A stretch of DNA of 64,000 nucleotides from Leptodontidium sp. MPI-SDFR-AT-0119 (Eukaryota > Ascomycota > Leotiomycetes > Helotiales > Leptodontidiaceae). The translations under genes were made by a program, and so were the position numbers. The stretch covers positions 3,348,001 to 3,412,000 of the forward strand of contig JAHLEZ010000005.1 of the NCBI GenBank assembly GCA_020726505.1, in the 5' to 3' direction. Of the stretch, positions 23,447 to 35,758 are shown piece by piece; positions within the stretch are counted from its first letter, which is position 1, and each line of letters opens with the position of its first letter. Under the pieces are notes generated by a model, which saw nothing but the letters and a program-made list of their open reading frames with translations, was not told the origin of the DNA and searched no databases.

Positions 23447-24478
23447 ATCACGAAAAGTTTTGAGTCTATTACAGCTCTCTCGGTCTATAATAGCTAGGAA
23501 TTTATTAAGGGCAGTGTAATTACTATTTATCTTGTACTTCTCGATATAAATTATACGTTTAAAGGTTAAGGATACCTTCTCATATATATCCTCGAACTAG
23601 TAGGCGCGGGCGATTTTACTTATAATAATATATAACGTGAATTTAATCCGAAAGTCGTTATATATTATATTACGTATAAGAAGTTATTTATATAGTTTCT
23701 TAGTAACTTAGACTTAGTTATAGCCAAAGAATCGCTAATCTAACGCCTTTAATACGTTAACTATTATATTAAAGGTTCTAATATAATCGGGATTTATATA
23801 TTAAAAGATAATAGTCTTAGCCTCGCTAGGAGTATACTAGAAGTAAGCCTTAACTTAAGACATATTATTCTTAAAGTTATTAAAGTACTCTTTTAAGAAT
23901 AACTTTATCTCTATCTTCTAAGTATTATATTTAATATCTCCCTTATAATCGCTAAAGGGGAGTCGGGGGTACTTGACTTTAAAAGGCTCTACTATTAGGA
24001 TCGATAATGTTAATTGCACTATGTTACTTAGAGCTCCCGTAATAAGTAATAACTTAGTCAATCGTAGTGAGACTTAATATACACGGTACAAAGCTTTAGT
24101 TGTAGGTATGTATTTGTTTAAGTCTAAGGAGTTACTCTAAGGTATCAAAGAGAGATCTATATAAGAAGCTCTCATCGTGGGCTAGTCCCGAATTAGTTAG
24201 CGTCGAGTACTCCTTTTCACTCCTTGCGTCTTATAGCCCCTGTTTTTGCTCGTCTTTTGTATTCACGTAGTTCCGTCGATTACGTGAATATTATTATTCA
24301 CACAGATATATTTAGCTTTAATAAATAATAGTCGGCGGTTAACTAGAGGTCGGTTATAAGAGCACGTATTAATTAGTTAGAAGAAGGGGAGGGAGTGCGA
24401 GTCTTTTAATAAGGGTTATTGATAATATATTAAGTAAGGGCTTATATAATAGTAGCGGCGACGACAAAGCTAATAAAG
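23447..24478 (-). pseudogene. Reversed Gypsy B gag fragment
   Basis: On the minus strand the region 24000-23450 reads MSILIVEPFKVKYPRL and onward in parallel with Gypsy B gag copy 1. A further upstream gag piece at about 24330-24470 matches 56610-56745 of copy 2. Between them lies about 280 bp of foreign sequence (24022-24304). The fragment stops at the terminal inverted repeat at 24479. It has no RT or LTR. Confidence 0.7.
24022..24304 (-). repeat. Possible solo LTR inside the Gypsy B gag fragment
   Basis: About 283 bp that is absent from Gypsy B copy 2. It is less RIP-mutated. Read on the minus strand it starts TGTGTGAATAATAATATT, has a TATA-like CTTATATAGATC, and ends CTAAGTAACA, so TG..CA ends are possible. 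I did not find a clear target duplication, and no partner LTR is in the window. Confidence 0.35.
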
Positions 24479-24573
24479 TGTCGGTGTAGTACCGGTTCAT
24501 ATACCACGCCGCAAGTGTGAATATATTTCAAATGCGTGTATGGCGATAGAGTAATAAAGTGTGGTTCAAAATA
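24479..24573 (+). repeat. Copia-B left terminal inverted repeat
   Basis: TGTCGGTGTAGTACCGG onward. Matches the complement of 35759-35853 and the forward sequence of 57074-57168 with scattered transitions; similarity stops after GGTTCAAAAT. Confidence 0.8.
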
Positions 24574-27030
24574 GTAGTAAGCTTATATTATTAACCTTAT
24601 TATAAATAGAAAAGGTCTTAGATTATAAAGTAAATTTTAGGCTTTAACTTAAAGAGTACTTAATTATATTTTCCTTAAAGGGCATTTTACTTTTTTTAAA
24701 TTATAAAGGGAAAGTAACTTCTCTCTTAAGACTTAATTAAGACTATCACACGTTAGAAAAAATTTATTATAATATAATAATTACTTTATGAAGATTATTA
24801 AGTTAATATCTTTAAATTTAAAACTTTAGACTTTTAAGAAACTTATTTAAGAACTTATTAAATTACTTACGAATTATATTTAATATAATAGTAAATACTT
24901 TAAACTATGCCCTAGAGTTAAAATTAACTTTAAAAATCATTAATATCATAATTACACGTAAGAAGACTATAAATCCTAAATTAGCCCTCCTAATAAATCT
25001 AATAGTATACTTATAGAAGTTCTATTAAGTCTTTTATAATAGTTACCTTAAAGGGGAGTTCCTTTTCTAAGACTTTTAAGAGTACTTTAAGGGTTAAATA
25101 ATAAATAAATTTAAGTTAATTAAGACAAAGGAATAGATATATCTTAGGGACGACTTACGAGCCTTTAGTATATATATATATATAATAAGTAAAAGGAACA
25201 AAGATAATAAATACTTTAATAAAGATAATATAAGTTAAAGAAAATTTATAATTAAAGGACTAAATAAAGATATAAATTCAGAATTACTTTAAATTAGTAC
25301 TAAATTATATTTAAGAATTACTTTCTTAACTATTACTATTAATCTTAATAACACTTTAATAAAATTAACCCCTAATGTCTTTATAATACTAACTAAAGGT
25401 ATTTATTTATTTTATAAAGGAAAATACTTTTTTAGAAAGATTAAAAGTAAAGCTTATAAAAACAATTTAATTATTAAGATTACTTAAGATTTCCCTTACT
25501 AAAGGAAATAAAGTCGAGGATTTATATAATATAACCCCCCTACTTATAATCTTAAAGAAGGAGTTCTTATTTACTCTTAAAAGGGATTCCTTAAGTAATC
25601 TTTATTTATAGAGATTAAATAACCACGTATTATTAAATCTCACATTAACACTAGTAATATACTTACGGGATAAGTTATTATTATTATTTTAGGTTTTTAG
25701 GACTATTAGATTATATACGGAGCCGATTTAGCTATTATAATATATTATAAATCTATTAACTCTAGACTAAGCGAAATCGTTAATAAACTTTATTAAGATA
25801 TATACTAAGGAACTTTAATATAGTAAAGACAAGGACTACTTAAATAAGAAGCTTTATATTTTCGCCGACTTATATTAGAGAGTATTAGTTAAGACTAAGG
25901 TTTAGAACTAAGCCTTTCTGTCGATGTTATAAGACGAAGCTAATTCGTATTACTATTAATACCTCTAAAATAAGGGGTACTTATTTAATAAGCTTATTAA
26001 AACGACTCGTGAATACTTTAAGACAAAGGAGAGAGTTAATAAGTTCCTTAGTTAGTAGTTTAGTCTAACTTTCTCGTTATTTTAAGAGGAGCCTTACTAG
26101 AAGAGAAAGCTAGTATTAAATTAATTAAAGAACTTCGCTAGGGAACTATAAAGTATTTAACTTAGCCTAAAGAACGATAATATATAGAATAATAAGACGC
26201 TCTATAATAAGCTCGTGTAAGGAATAATAAGGAACCCCCTCTTTAAGATAGCCTTATTTTAGGTACCCCTTACTTTCCTTACGTTAATAAATAGTCTTCG
26301 CTTTACTGTCGGCGTTAAAGTAACTTATAACTCGGGATCGAGAGTAAGTAAGTACTTCGGATTATATATAAATCGCTATTAATCTTATATTATAAATAAG
26401 ACGGCTTATTACTTTAATTATAAGATGAAATTTTTAAGTAGAAATAAATATAGAGACAAATTCTAGCTTTTACTAAGTTATATAAGTTATATTATTTATA
26501 AGAAGATAAATTACTATAGTAGTCGCTACTTAGACGAAAAGTAAGTAACGTCTAAAGTAAGATACGTCGCGGCGCGTAAAGTTAAAGGAGTAAAAGCCAC
26601 GGATAAGACCTTTAAGAGCTACTTAACTTATATTAAAGGAATTGACCTTAATTTAGACTAAAACTAGACTATATTTAAACACTATTTAGGAAACTACTAA
26701 GATGTGGATTTAAATACTTTAATAGATATTAACGACTTTTTAAAGAGTTTTAATAATAATAATAACGATAGTATTATAAACTTCACGACTATATTTATAA
26801 TAAGTAAGGCATAATATAATACACGAAAAGTCATAAGGTAATTTAAGAAAAGGAAGGCTACTTATATCTTAGAAAGTAAAGTCAAGAGACCCGCTCTAAG
26901 TAAGGCCTATATAGTATAATAAACAAATAGATTCTTTTAAAGTCTATTAATTAATATAAAGGCATTTAACAAAAACATAAGAGGGATTAACTAGTTATAA
27001 GTATTATAACGAATTTAAGATATCAAGTTT
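24574..27030 (+). pseudogene. Copia-B copy 1 gag-like region
   Basis: Aligns with the minus-strand region 61850-64000 of copy 2. Recognisable shared segments include NNTLIKLTPNVFIILTKG (about 25345-25400; copy 2 NNTLIKLIPDVFIILTKG) and AYYFNYKMKFLSR (about 26404-26443), where Tyr may stand for former Cys of a zinc knuckle. Stops throughout. Gag function is inferred from position upstream of the protease and integrase. Confidence 0.5.
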
Positions 27031-28300
27031 AACACTAGTTAAGTGGGCTAAAGTTAGATCATATTCGGTGCTAGTTCGCGACTGTCCTTAGAAGTGGCCA
27101 TAGTTAATACTCCGGCTAAAGAAATAGATTTCCAAATCGTAAACGTAAATATCCCGTTTTTAGTTTACTTATAGTAATTAAATGCGCTTAACGCGTAATA
27201 TAATAACTTACGTAATGTCTTGATTTAAGGTAATAAGAAGTACTTAATTATATAGAAGTATAGGCATCTATAGCTACTTTTAGATTAATATCGTTAATTA
27301 CTAAACACTTTGACCGGAACGATAAATATATGTCACTTAATTAAACTAGAAATACGTCGGCTTTATAAGCGTTTCGGACACCCTTTAGTAAGACGTCTTT
27401 AGCACTTACTAGATTAAGCTAGTTATAAGTATAACTCGGAAGTTATATTAAGGGTTAAAGAGATATATAAGTATTACTAGAAATATATAAATACTTTATA
27501 TAAGTTCTACTTTAAACTATAAGACGACGTTAACTTTAATTATATAGTCTACGTTAATATCACAATGTTTAGAAAATAATATGCCCTTTATATAATAAAT
27601 AAAGTAACGAGTTTTAATACGGCGAAATTATTCCGAAAGGCCCCTAGTTTAGTTATAGCTTGGGCTACCTTTAACACATTTAAGTCAGTATAAATTAATA
27701 TATACCTTAGACTTTCAGATTTCGTCGTGTATAATTATAGTACTAATTTTAATTTTAAGGAGTTTCAGAGTATACTTAAATCTATAAGTAATACTTTTAA
27801 GTTAGTACTTATTAAAGTATACTATTTAATTAGTAAAGTTAAGCGATACTACTACTTATTACGTCGTGCCTATAAAATCAGTATAAAAGAGTACCTTGAG
27901 TTAAGTGACGAAGATTAATTATAAATAGTAGTAAAAGTAATAAATAATATAGTTAAACTTAATAGGCTTATTCCTATATTACTTGTTTTTGGCGTATACC
28001 CTAGAATAATAGAGTTAGACCCCTTAAATCTATTAGTTAAGTAATATACAGTTATAATTAAGAAAGTTATAAAGAAGGTACAGAAAATTTATATTACACG
28101 TAAAGTTAATAATACGTTAATTACACGAAACAGCCTTAAAACTACTTATATTCACGATCTCTACTTTAATAATTAAGTTTTAGTATATCGGGAAGGTAAA
28201 GAATAAATAAGACTTTATGATTTCTTAAGTATAAAGGGAGAATTATATAAGATCGACATAGGAAATAAGAGAATATATACGTTTTAATTAATTATAATTC
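27031..28300 (+). pseudogene. Copia-B copy 1 protease and integrase relic
   Basis: FGASSRLSLEVAIVNTP at about 27070-27120 lies in the position of the Copia protease start. A GAG-pre-integrase region (RRLYKRFGHPLVRRL, about 27355-27400) leads to a zinc-binding site with Cys replaced by Tyr. In the integrase core, YNYSTNFNFKEFQS (27730-27771) marks the second-Asp block (families: D-x-GtnF), and LISKVKRYYYLLRRAY at about 27815-27875 marks the Glu block, where catalytic Glu (usually VERYH) reads Lys. The 63-codon open frame at 27727-27918 is this core. Confidence 0.75.
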
Positions 28301-28539
28301 GTCCTTTTAAGATAAATACTTTTAGTATTAAATAATAAAAAGAAAACTTACTAGAGGATATTTATAAGTAATATCTAAGATCCTTAATTAGAAATACTAT
28401 TAAAATAATATTAAATCTACTTTAAATCACTATTTAAAATTTATTTACAAAACACTTCTTAAATTTATTAATTATTAATAATAATTATAATACTAAAGTG
28501 TTTTTAAGTAAGAAAGAGACAAGGGACTAAGAGTTATTT

Positions 28540-29737
28540 ATTAAACTTTATACTAAAGAGAAGATTATAGTATTAAGGCTATTATTTTAATAGTCCCGAA
28601 GGACGAAATATAAAGTACTTATTAAAAGGGGTGTTTTTGTGCTTATTTATAAGAACGGCCTTAGAGTAAGAGGCTACTATATCTTTAAGTTAAGAATAAT
28701 AAACGAGGTCAAAGGTAAGAAGACATTAAATTTATATAAGAAGTTAATGCTAATAATTTAATACTTTAATAATAAAAGGAAAAGAGAGATTTTAACTTAG
28801 TCTCTAATAATCTAATAATTTAATTAACAATTACTTATATTTTTAGCCGCTGCTGTTAAGTACTTAAATCGCCTCTGAAACTAGTCTAAATCTTATTTAG
28901 TTATTAAGGATATTACTTAAGCTTACGTCTAAGTAAAGACAAGGCTTCTTTAGGATATTTTTATATAACTACTAAAAGAGATTGCAAGAGATTTCCCTTT
29001 TAATATAATATTTATAGTAATATTATTATTATATAATATACTTAAGTCTAGAAATTATTAGTTTAATATATACTATAAATATTACGTAAAGAACTTATAA
29101 ATAAAAACCTTAATATACGACTTATATTTATTAATTGATATTAAGGAAAGTTATAACTTTAGTGTCGTGAGAATATAAATAAACGATATATTAATTTTAA
29201 GAAATAAGGACTTCTTAATAAGAAAGTAAGATAAGATTACTAAGGCCGGTTTTATAATAAAGCTAATATAAGTACTACTTTTTACTAAAACTATTACGTT
29301 TAATAAGTATATTATTATTATAAATAAAGATAACCTTTATATGTCTTAAAAGGGTTAAAGAGTAAGACTAAAGCTAGTCGACGTAAAAAAGGAGGACTAT
29401 AAGAAGACTTATAAAGAGTAATAAGCTCGTGTGGCCTATTTTACTACTATTTATTAACTAAAAGTAACATTTAATCTCTTAATTATAATATAATATTAAG
29501 ATCTAATAAAAAACGACGTTAAGGCCTTAAACTTATACCTTAAATAATAAATAAACAACTTAAAAAGAGGACTTTAATATATATTAATTAACTTACAATT
29601 TATAAAGGTCTACGTTTTTATAAATAGTTCTTTTACTAATAATAAAGACTTAAGTTTATAAATAAGTTTTGTATTAGTAATTAGTGCCGAAACAGTAAGG
29701 GATGCGTAGTTCACTTTAACTAGTAATATTGTATATA
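28540..29737 (+). pseudogene. Copia-B copy 1 RT and start of RNase H, interrupted
   Basis: RVRGYYIFKLRIINEVKG at about 28665-28720, then AYV.VKTRLL.DIFI at about 28921-28970, then INDILIL at about 29180-29200 mark the Copia RT; the catalytic pair reads ND, while copy 2 keeps TDDTLILG at 59765-59800. The connection and early RNase H segment VYVFINSSFTNNKDLS (about 29610-29655) follows. The frame reaches NIVYT at 29737 and is broken there by the DDE transposon, continuing at 33719. Confidence 0.8.
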
Positions 29738-29792
29738 CAGTCGGACCGCTTCAAACACGACAATTTTAGAAATTAAGTATTATAAAATATCT
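29738..29792 (+). repeat. DDE transposon copy 1 left TIR
   Basis: Identical over 55 bases to the complement of 33662-33716; weaker match continues for roughly 40 more bases. Confidence 0.9.
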
Positions 29793-30149
29793 ATTTAACT
29801 TATATTATACGCCTAATTACTAGCGTTTTAACGGACCCACTTTTATCCCGATTGGGCTTAAGATTAAATACTTATAACGTTACTAAGGCCGTGACAGGGG
29901 GGCTAAAAATTTTGAGATTTTTATTTTATATATATATATGTTTTTAAATTCTAATAATAAATATTATTTAATTATTTTTCTTTGTAAATTTATTATTAAA
30001 TAAAATAAAGCTTTTGATAAGAAATTTTTTTAAGAATTATTAAACGGACTTACTTTATATTATACTTTTTATTTTTTAATTATTTTTAAAATTAAGTAAA
30101 TAATTAAATTAAAGCCGACGATTCTATAAAGTTAGAAAGAGATCTTTAA

Positions 30150-33000
30150 TTCAGATTCGGAGTTTAACTCTTTATAAAGCACTTTTATAACTGCTGAGCT
30201 AGCTACCGCGCTAGTAAATAAATACAAAATCTAACTAATTAAGTTAATTCGTCTATCTCTTGTTTACTTTCGGGGATGATATTAAACTCCTTTATTATAG
30301 TCTCTGAGATAGTTCTATGGCCACTTTGTTTCTTAACACACTAACCGGCTTACTTCACGCTAAGCCCTTTCCGGTAAGCGTCTATAAAGCGTGAAGCTCT
30401 ATTATAGTACCTTTATAGCGTATTAAGAGGACAAGAATTAAGAGCTTTAAAATAAGCTTTTCTAGCTTAAAGATATAAGTTAGTAAATTAAAAGATTAAA
30501 TTATATAACGTACCTCCAGAAAGGTCTCTTTTTAAACCTATTAATAAAGGTTCTTATAATAGGCCTAATATATCTTAATCGGGTTTAGCTCGCAATGGAA
30601 TTTCGGTAGAAATAAACATTTATAGCCCTTAGCTAATAGTATCTCTTTAAGTGCTGATTTTTATTTAAAGAAATCCTTGTGATTGGCTAAAATCCTCGCT
30701 AAATAACAAGTTATAGGCTTTTTAAGAGGCCAAGAAAGAATTAAATTATAATTCTTTTTAGCTTTATTAGAGCACTTAGTAACTGGGCATTTTTTACTTA
30801 TTAATTATTAATATATTACTTAATAAATAGAAGTTACTTACTAATTGGTAAATAACCTCTCTCGGCAAGGATCGCTCTAATCCCCTTTGGGACTTCTTTA
30901 ATTATAGTCTTCTTAACTCTCTTTTTATTAGGGTGGCCTTCAATTGCCACCTTAATAGTCTTTTTTACCTTGTAATTTAACTCTTGAATTGTACTAACTA
31001 ATCCACGGGCTCGCTTAGCCTCGTTAATATTAAGAGGAAAGGTTGTATTCTATAAACTTAAAGTTAATAAGTACTTCCTAAAAGGGAAGGTATAACTAAA
31101 TTGACCTTCTAAGGTAAAGGAGCTCTGCCTTCACTAAGATTTATAGTAAAAGCGTTTAAAGCTCCGTCTCCCTTACTAGCGTGAGTACTTAATTAGTCGA
31201 ATACGAAAACAGCTACCTTATTCGGGTGCTTTTCTTTGAATATATCGATAGCGTTAGTAACTTGAGTTAATAGTTACTTTGTATCCTAATAAGGCGTTTT
31301 ATTAGGGCCTCCGGGATAAATGATTTGCTGAGTATCTCTTGAGCTAATTATAAGCCTCCCTTTAAGACTTATAAAGTCAGAGTAGTAAATTAGCCCTCCT
31401 TTACTTTTTGAAGGCATTTTTTATTGATTCTCGTTTAACTAAATCTACTTAGAGTACTCTTTAACGTGAAAGTAACTCTCGTCGTAGTAATATATAACGT
31501 GCTCTTTTTCTCTTAAGAGTAAGTCAGGTGTAATAAGTTATAGTACTCCGTTAGCGTCTTCTTCGTAGTTAGTAGAAAGAGCTTAATATTAAGTTATTTA
31601 CAGTAGAAATTCCTTTTAAATTAGTTAATAAATACTTCCTAAAAAGGAAGGTATAACTTACTATTTGACGATATTCGATTACGTTAGCTCTCTTATAGCC
31701 GTCTATATAAACCCCTTTCTTTTCTTTAGTAACGTAGAATCCGAGGCGATTTAACCACTTATAAGTAGCTGTTTTACTAAGGGGTTTCCACTCTTTTGGC
31801 TTTTTACTGGGGTTATTACGTGTACTAGTAGTCTTTCCTAAAAGAGGTTTCTTACTCTTTTTAGCTGAAGTAAGTAAGCGAGGCATAATTTCTGTATTAA
31901 GAGCGTAGCAAAACCTCTTTGGCGTGACAGTAGCGAGTTTTTGAGTTAATAATTAAGTCTTATAAGCTCGAAAAACGTCTTCGTTATCTAAATAAGACCG
32001 ATTTTATTATTTACCTCCTCGAGTTTCAATTAGTAGAGATTTATACGTATAGTAATAAAGAAACGAAGCTCTAATTTTACGGGCAAGAGTTTTTCCGTCT
32101 CCTATAAGGTAATTACTCTTAGTAATAAGAAGAGAGGCTTCGATTCGACCTCGGCGAGGACTCTTTTTTAAGAGATTTTAGACGTATTATTGAATTAAGT
32201 AATAATCGAAGTAGAGTCGAGGTAAGAGCTTAATTCGCTTATTTTCAAGTTACTTCTTAATCAAGTTAAGAACTTCTCTATAAGTCCTTGGCGTTAAATT
32301 AAGCTCTAGAGAGCTTATATTAATAGCGTTATTAATCAGAGAGTCTAATAAGAGCTCACTTCGTCTACTGTCGATAAACTCTATATCGTTGAGATCGTCT
32401 AATTTAATAGAGTAATCTTCGGCTCTTAATTCCTCTTCAATAAGCTTATTAAATTCAGAATCTTCGTCACTCGATTCGATATCTTCGAATATATCGTCTT
32501 CTTCTTCTTGAGGTAATAATAGAGGTAGAGGTAAAGGTGGAGGTTTTAGCGTAAAAAAGCTAGTGAGAGCTTTTTGAGTAGTCGATTTAATATTCGACGG
32601 CGTTTAAGAAGCTTTTTAAAGAGCCTTTTGTTGATTTATCTCCGCTTAAGTACGACGAGCTCTTTTCTGAGTATTAAGACTCTTATCTTTAAGGGAAGCT
32701 AATTTACTTTAATAAGGGCCTTTAGGTTCTAATTTATAAGTTAGATAATTATATAATAAAGAGTTAAAGAATAACTTACTAAGAGTTAGCGTATTAATTA
32801 CTTTCTTAAAAGGTATACTCTAGTTACTTTCTAAGTTAATTATTAACTAAGAAAAGGACTTAGAGATCTTAACCTCTTTATTTACTTCTCTCTCAATATC
32901 TAATTCGTTAATATCTTCCCTGTCTAGCTTATCCGGGCCTAGCTCTTTAAGATCTTAATTTAAATACTCGTTATTATAAGTAGTATTATCTTCTTCTTCA
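30150..33000 (-). pseudogene. DDE transposase relic, copy 1
   Basis: Read from right to left. An acidic N-terminal region (about 32990-32380) with Glu/Asp runs is followed by a helical part. A better preserved segment at 31886-31675 contains KWLNRLGFYVTKEKKGVY and DGYKRANVIEYRQ, matching 38690-38770 of copy 2. Past further stops, CLFLPKF and HCELNPIK at about 30612-30570 mark the C-terminal block where copy 2 keeps NPIE; the Glu is Lys here, as expected from G-to-A. The open frame at 31569-31886 is the preserved middle part. It would have cut and joined element ends in the nucleus. Confidence 0.7.
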
Positions 33001-33661
33001 CTCTCAGTCTCTTCCTCGCTCTCTAATTCGTTAATTACTTGAGCTACTATATTCTCCTCCTCAGATTCTGATTCGTCAGCTTAACTACTATTAAAAGCAG
33101 TAGGCGTGTGTGTAAGAGTACGCTTTGTAGGTCGTAAGGGTAAGAGAAGTGTAGTAGAGGTAGTAGAGGATTCTAGTGTTTTTTAATAAGAACGCTTTGT
33201 AATTAGCCTAATAAGCGATCTAAAAAGTGATTTAGCGAGTGTATCGCTTCGATTTTGCTTTAAAGAAGCTATATTAGGTCTTATAAAGGTGTAGTAACTG
33301 TAGTAGTTGTAAAGGTAAAGTAATATAAGATAGGTTTAACGTTAAAGTTAAAGATATTTTCACTCGTGTAAGTGCCAAGAGCGAAAATAAATAAATAACT
33401 AAATTTTAAATCTCAATAATTTTAAAAATCTTTTAATCTAAATTATAGAAGAGAGTTAGGGGCGTCGAATGCACTTATTAGTTTTTTTTATAGGTCTTAA
33501 TAAGAAAGTTATATCGTTGCCAAGGCTAAGGGGGCTAAAAGTTTTAAAAACCCGCTAAGACTCGATGATATTAAAGTGTAACTTTTTAATTACATAGTAA
33601 AATAAAAAAAACTAAGAGGCTAAATAGCGTTATTTAATTAGACGTAGATTATAGATTAAAC

Positions 33662-33716
33662 AGATATTTTATAATACTTAATTTCTAAAATTGTCGTGTT
33701 TGAAGCGGTCCGACTG
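33662..33716 (-). repeat. DDE transposon copy 1 right TIR
   Basis: Complement of 29738-29792, 55 of 55 bases, followed by TA of the target duplication. Confidence 0.9.
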
Positions 33717-34135
33717 TATTAACTTAATAAAATATAAAAGAGTAACTCGTGTAATGCTTATATTAGAGTTATATATTATAATAGTTAGTATTAATATTAA
33801 TCTCCCTTAGTACGACTATTAATATAGTAATTAATAAGCTTAATATCTCACGTCTTCTAATTATTATTTACATGAATTCTTTATTCCTTTATAAGTGTAT
33901 TATTAAGCTTAAGACGACGAAAGAGAAGCGCTTAATAATCAATATTATAGCTATTCATTAATTATATGAGCTCAGAGAGTTAACGGAGGTTCGATGGATT
34001 AATGGCGCTAATAATCTTATTAATACTATAACAAAGAGTACTCTAAATAAGGCTCTTCAGGATTTTATTAATATTAATATCCTTATTATTAAGATAGAGG
34101 GTTAAGTTTAATAGTTAACTAGAGTCGATTTAGAT
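33717..34135 (+). pseudogene. Copia-B copy 1 RNase H, 3' part
   Basis: Continuation after the DDE insertion: LIKYKRVTRVMLILELYI (about 33724-33777) matches LIKYKRVTRVVLVLELYI in copy 2 (59160-59215, minus strand). The later block with TTKEKRLM, readable in copy 2 at about 59000-59020, aligns with 33905-33935 here. This is the Ty1-type RNase H with the 'C/YTDS..LY' motif (copy 2 IYTDSLSLYK). The pol frame ends at about 34105-34135. Confidence 0.75.
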
Positions 34136-34669
34136 TAGTAATAAAGGGGTTTCTTATACTCGTTGATTTTTTTATTTCTTTATAACTCTTATTTTATTAA
34201 TTTATTACTTGCGGTTATTTTTATATTTAATTAATTTACGAAGTTAGAAATGTACTTAATTTAGTTCTAAATATCCTTTAATTTAAAGTATTAACAGGCG
34301 GCCTTATGACGACACTTTAATAAGGATAAACTACTAGTTTTATTATAAGAAGTAACTCTTATATAATAATATAAAGAAAGTATTACTATAAAAAACTTAC
34401 TACGAAGTTAATTTAAAATAAAGTTAAATCCCTTACTTATAGATATCTAAAAAAAAAAAAAAGGTTCCTTGTCCTCTTTCTTTACGTTATAACGGCGACT
34501 TTAGTAGAGACGCTTAGTAGGAGTATTATCTTTACTGCCGTCTTCCTTATTACGCTTAGTGGCGGCAAAGGAGATAATAATAAGGAGTTAGTTTAAGACT
34601 AATATTATCTCTTATAATATAAAGTGTTAATACTTAAGAGCCTTAATATTAAAAAGGGATAAGGGGGTT
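34136..34669. other. Copia-B 3' noncoding part
   Basis: AT-rich spacer between the pol end and the antisense ORF, with an A13 run at about 34450-34463. Matches 58260-58800 of copy 2. No LTR start was seen. Confidence 0.5.
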
Positions 34670-35150
34670 AACTTATTACTTGTGAACTAACTAAGCCAGC
34701 GATTTCCCGGCGTATAGCGCGCGTTTCTTTTAATAACACCAGTGATAACTCCTTAGTAGTCTTTAATACGTTAATAGTAGTAACTAATAATACTAAATTA
34801 ATTAATTTAGCGGCAGTAATAATAGCTCCTTTATCTTTTACTTTGAGGGCAGTAATTAAACGAATGTATTCTTTAGTAATAAACCACGGAATCTGTTATA
34901 TATTAGTAACTATATATTTAGAGTACTTTCGGCGAGGATTCAGATACGATTTAAAATAAGGAAAAGAAATAAAAATACTTACTAAGTTATACTAAGACTT
35001 CTTTTTTACGTAATATACGTATTTCTTATTCTTAGGATTATTAAAGGTATATTTATAAAATAAGTTCTTTATAAAGAGACGAACGTATTAAATATAATAT
35101 TTATAATATACGAGGTCAAGCGCTCTTATAAGTATAAGTATAAGTATTAT
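34670..35150 (-). pseudogene. Copia-B antisense ORF, copy 1
   Basis: A minus-strand ORF relic matching 57779-58255 of copy 2. It reads ALDLVYYKYYI, then NPKNKKYVYYVKKKS, then a helical C-terminus LSLVLLKETRAIRREIAG (about 34740-34690). Paired Tyr residues in YYxxY and VYY contexts probably replace Cys (TGC/TGT to TAC/TAT), which would give CxxC-type clusters at the N-terminus followed by an alpha-helical tail. Transcription would run against pol. I do not know a named family; a small Cys-cluster (zinc-binding) protein is the inference. Confidence 0.55.
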
Positions 35151-35758
35151 ATTTAATTAATATACTGTTTCCTTACTAAACTATCTTCGAAGAGTATATT
35201 TACTTTTAGCTTGTTTATTTAATTTAATATAGTATTCTTAGAAATATTAGTTTTTAAGTTATATTAAGCGAATTCAGGGAGATTAGAAAGTAATATATAT
35301 ACAGTAGTTATATATATATTTACTAAAGAGATTTCAAACTTTTAAGGAGGAGGCGACATATATATATTTATTACGTTATATAATACTAATAGTTCTTATT
35401 ATTATTAGTTCTCGCTTAACCTCGCTACTACGCCTCGCTATATTCGGACCCCTTTTAGGGCACTTTCGGGTCATTATTAGGCTAGAATTAGACGCTATTA
35501 AATACTTTATTATTTTATTTATTATTTCTTATATATTACTTATTATTTACTTTTACATATATTAAAAATAGTTTTTCTAAAAGAAGTTTTACTAGTGTTA
35601 GTCTATAAGTCCCTATATAAGTATACTTTAGTCTAGAAAAGGGAGTGCGGGTTAAATTTAGGGGTTAGAGCTTAGCCGGATTAGTTTCGGTAGAGATTTA
35701 GTGGGGTTTTATAGTATATAGTCTAGCTCTCTTTGTATTCTTTTAGAATATATATAGA

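Larger units (their letters stand above)
29738..33716 (-). mobile_element. DDE DNA transposon copy 1 with TA duplication
   Basis: A 3979-bp element with a perfect 55-bp terminal inverted repeat (CAGTCGGACCGCTTCAAACA...) and imperfect similarity beyond, flanked by TA at 29736-29737 and 33717-33718. It sits inside Copia-B RNase H, whose frame resumes on the other side, so the insertion is clean. The transposase relic is on the minus strand. TA duplication and DDE fold suggest the Tc1/mariner-like superfamily, but the length and motif set are those of a larger fungal family I cannot name with certainty. Confidence 0.88.

Noticed and set aside
34136..34669. 3' LTR of Copia-B
   Set aside because: I looked for a direct-repeat partner near 24479-24900 and for TG..CA ends after the pol stop and found neither.
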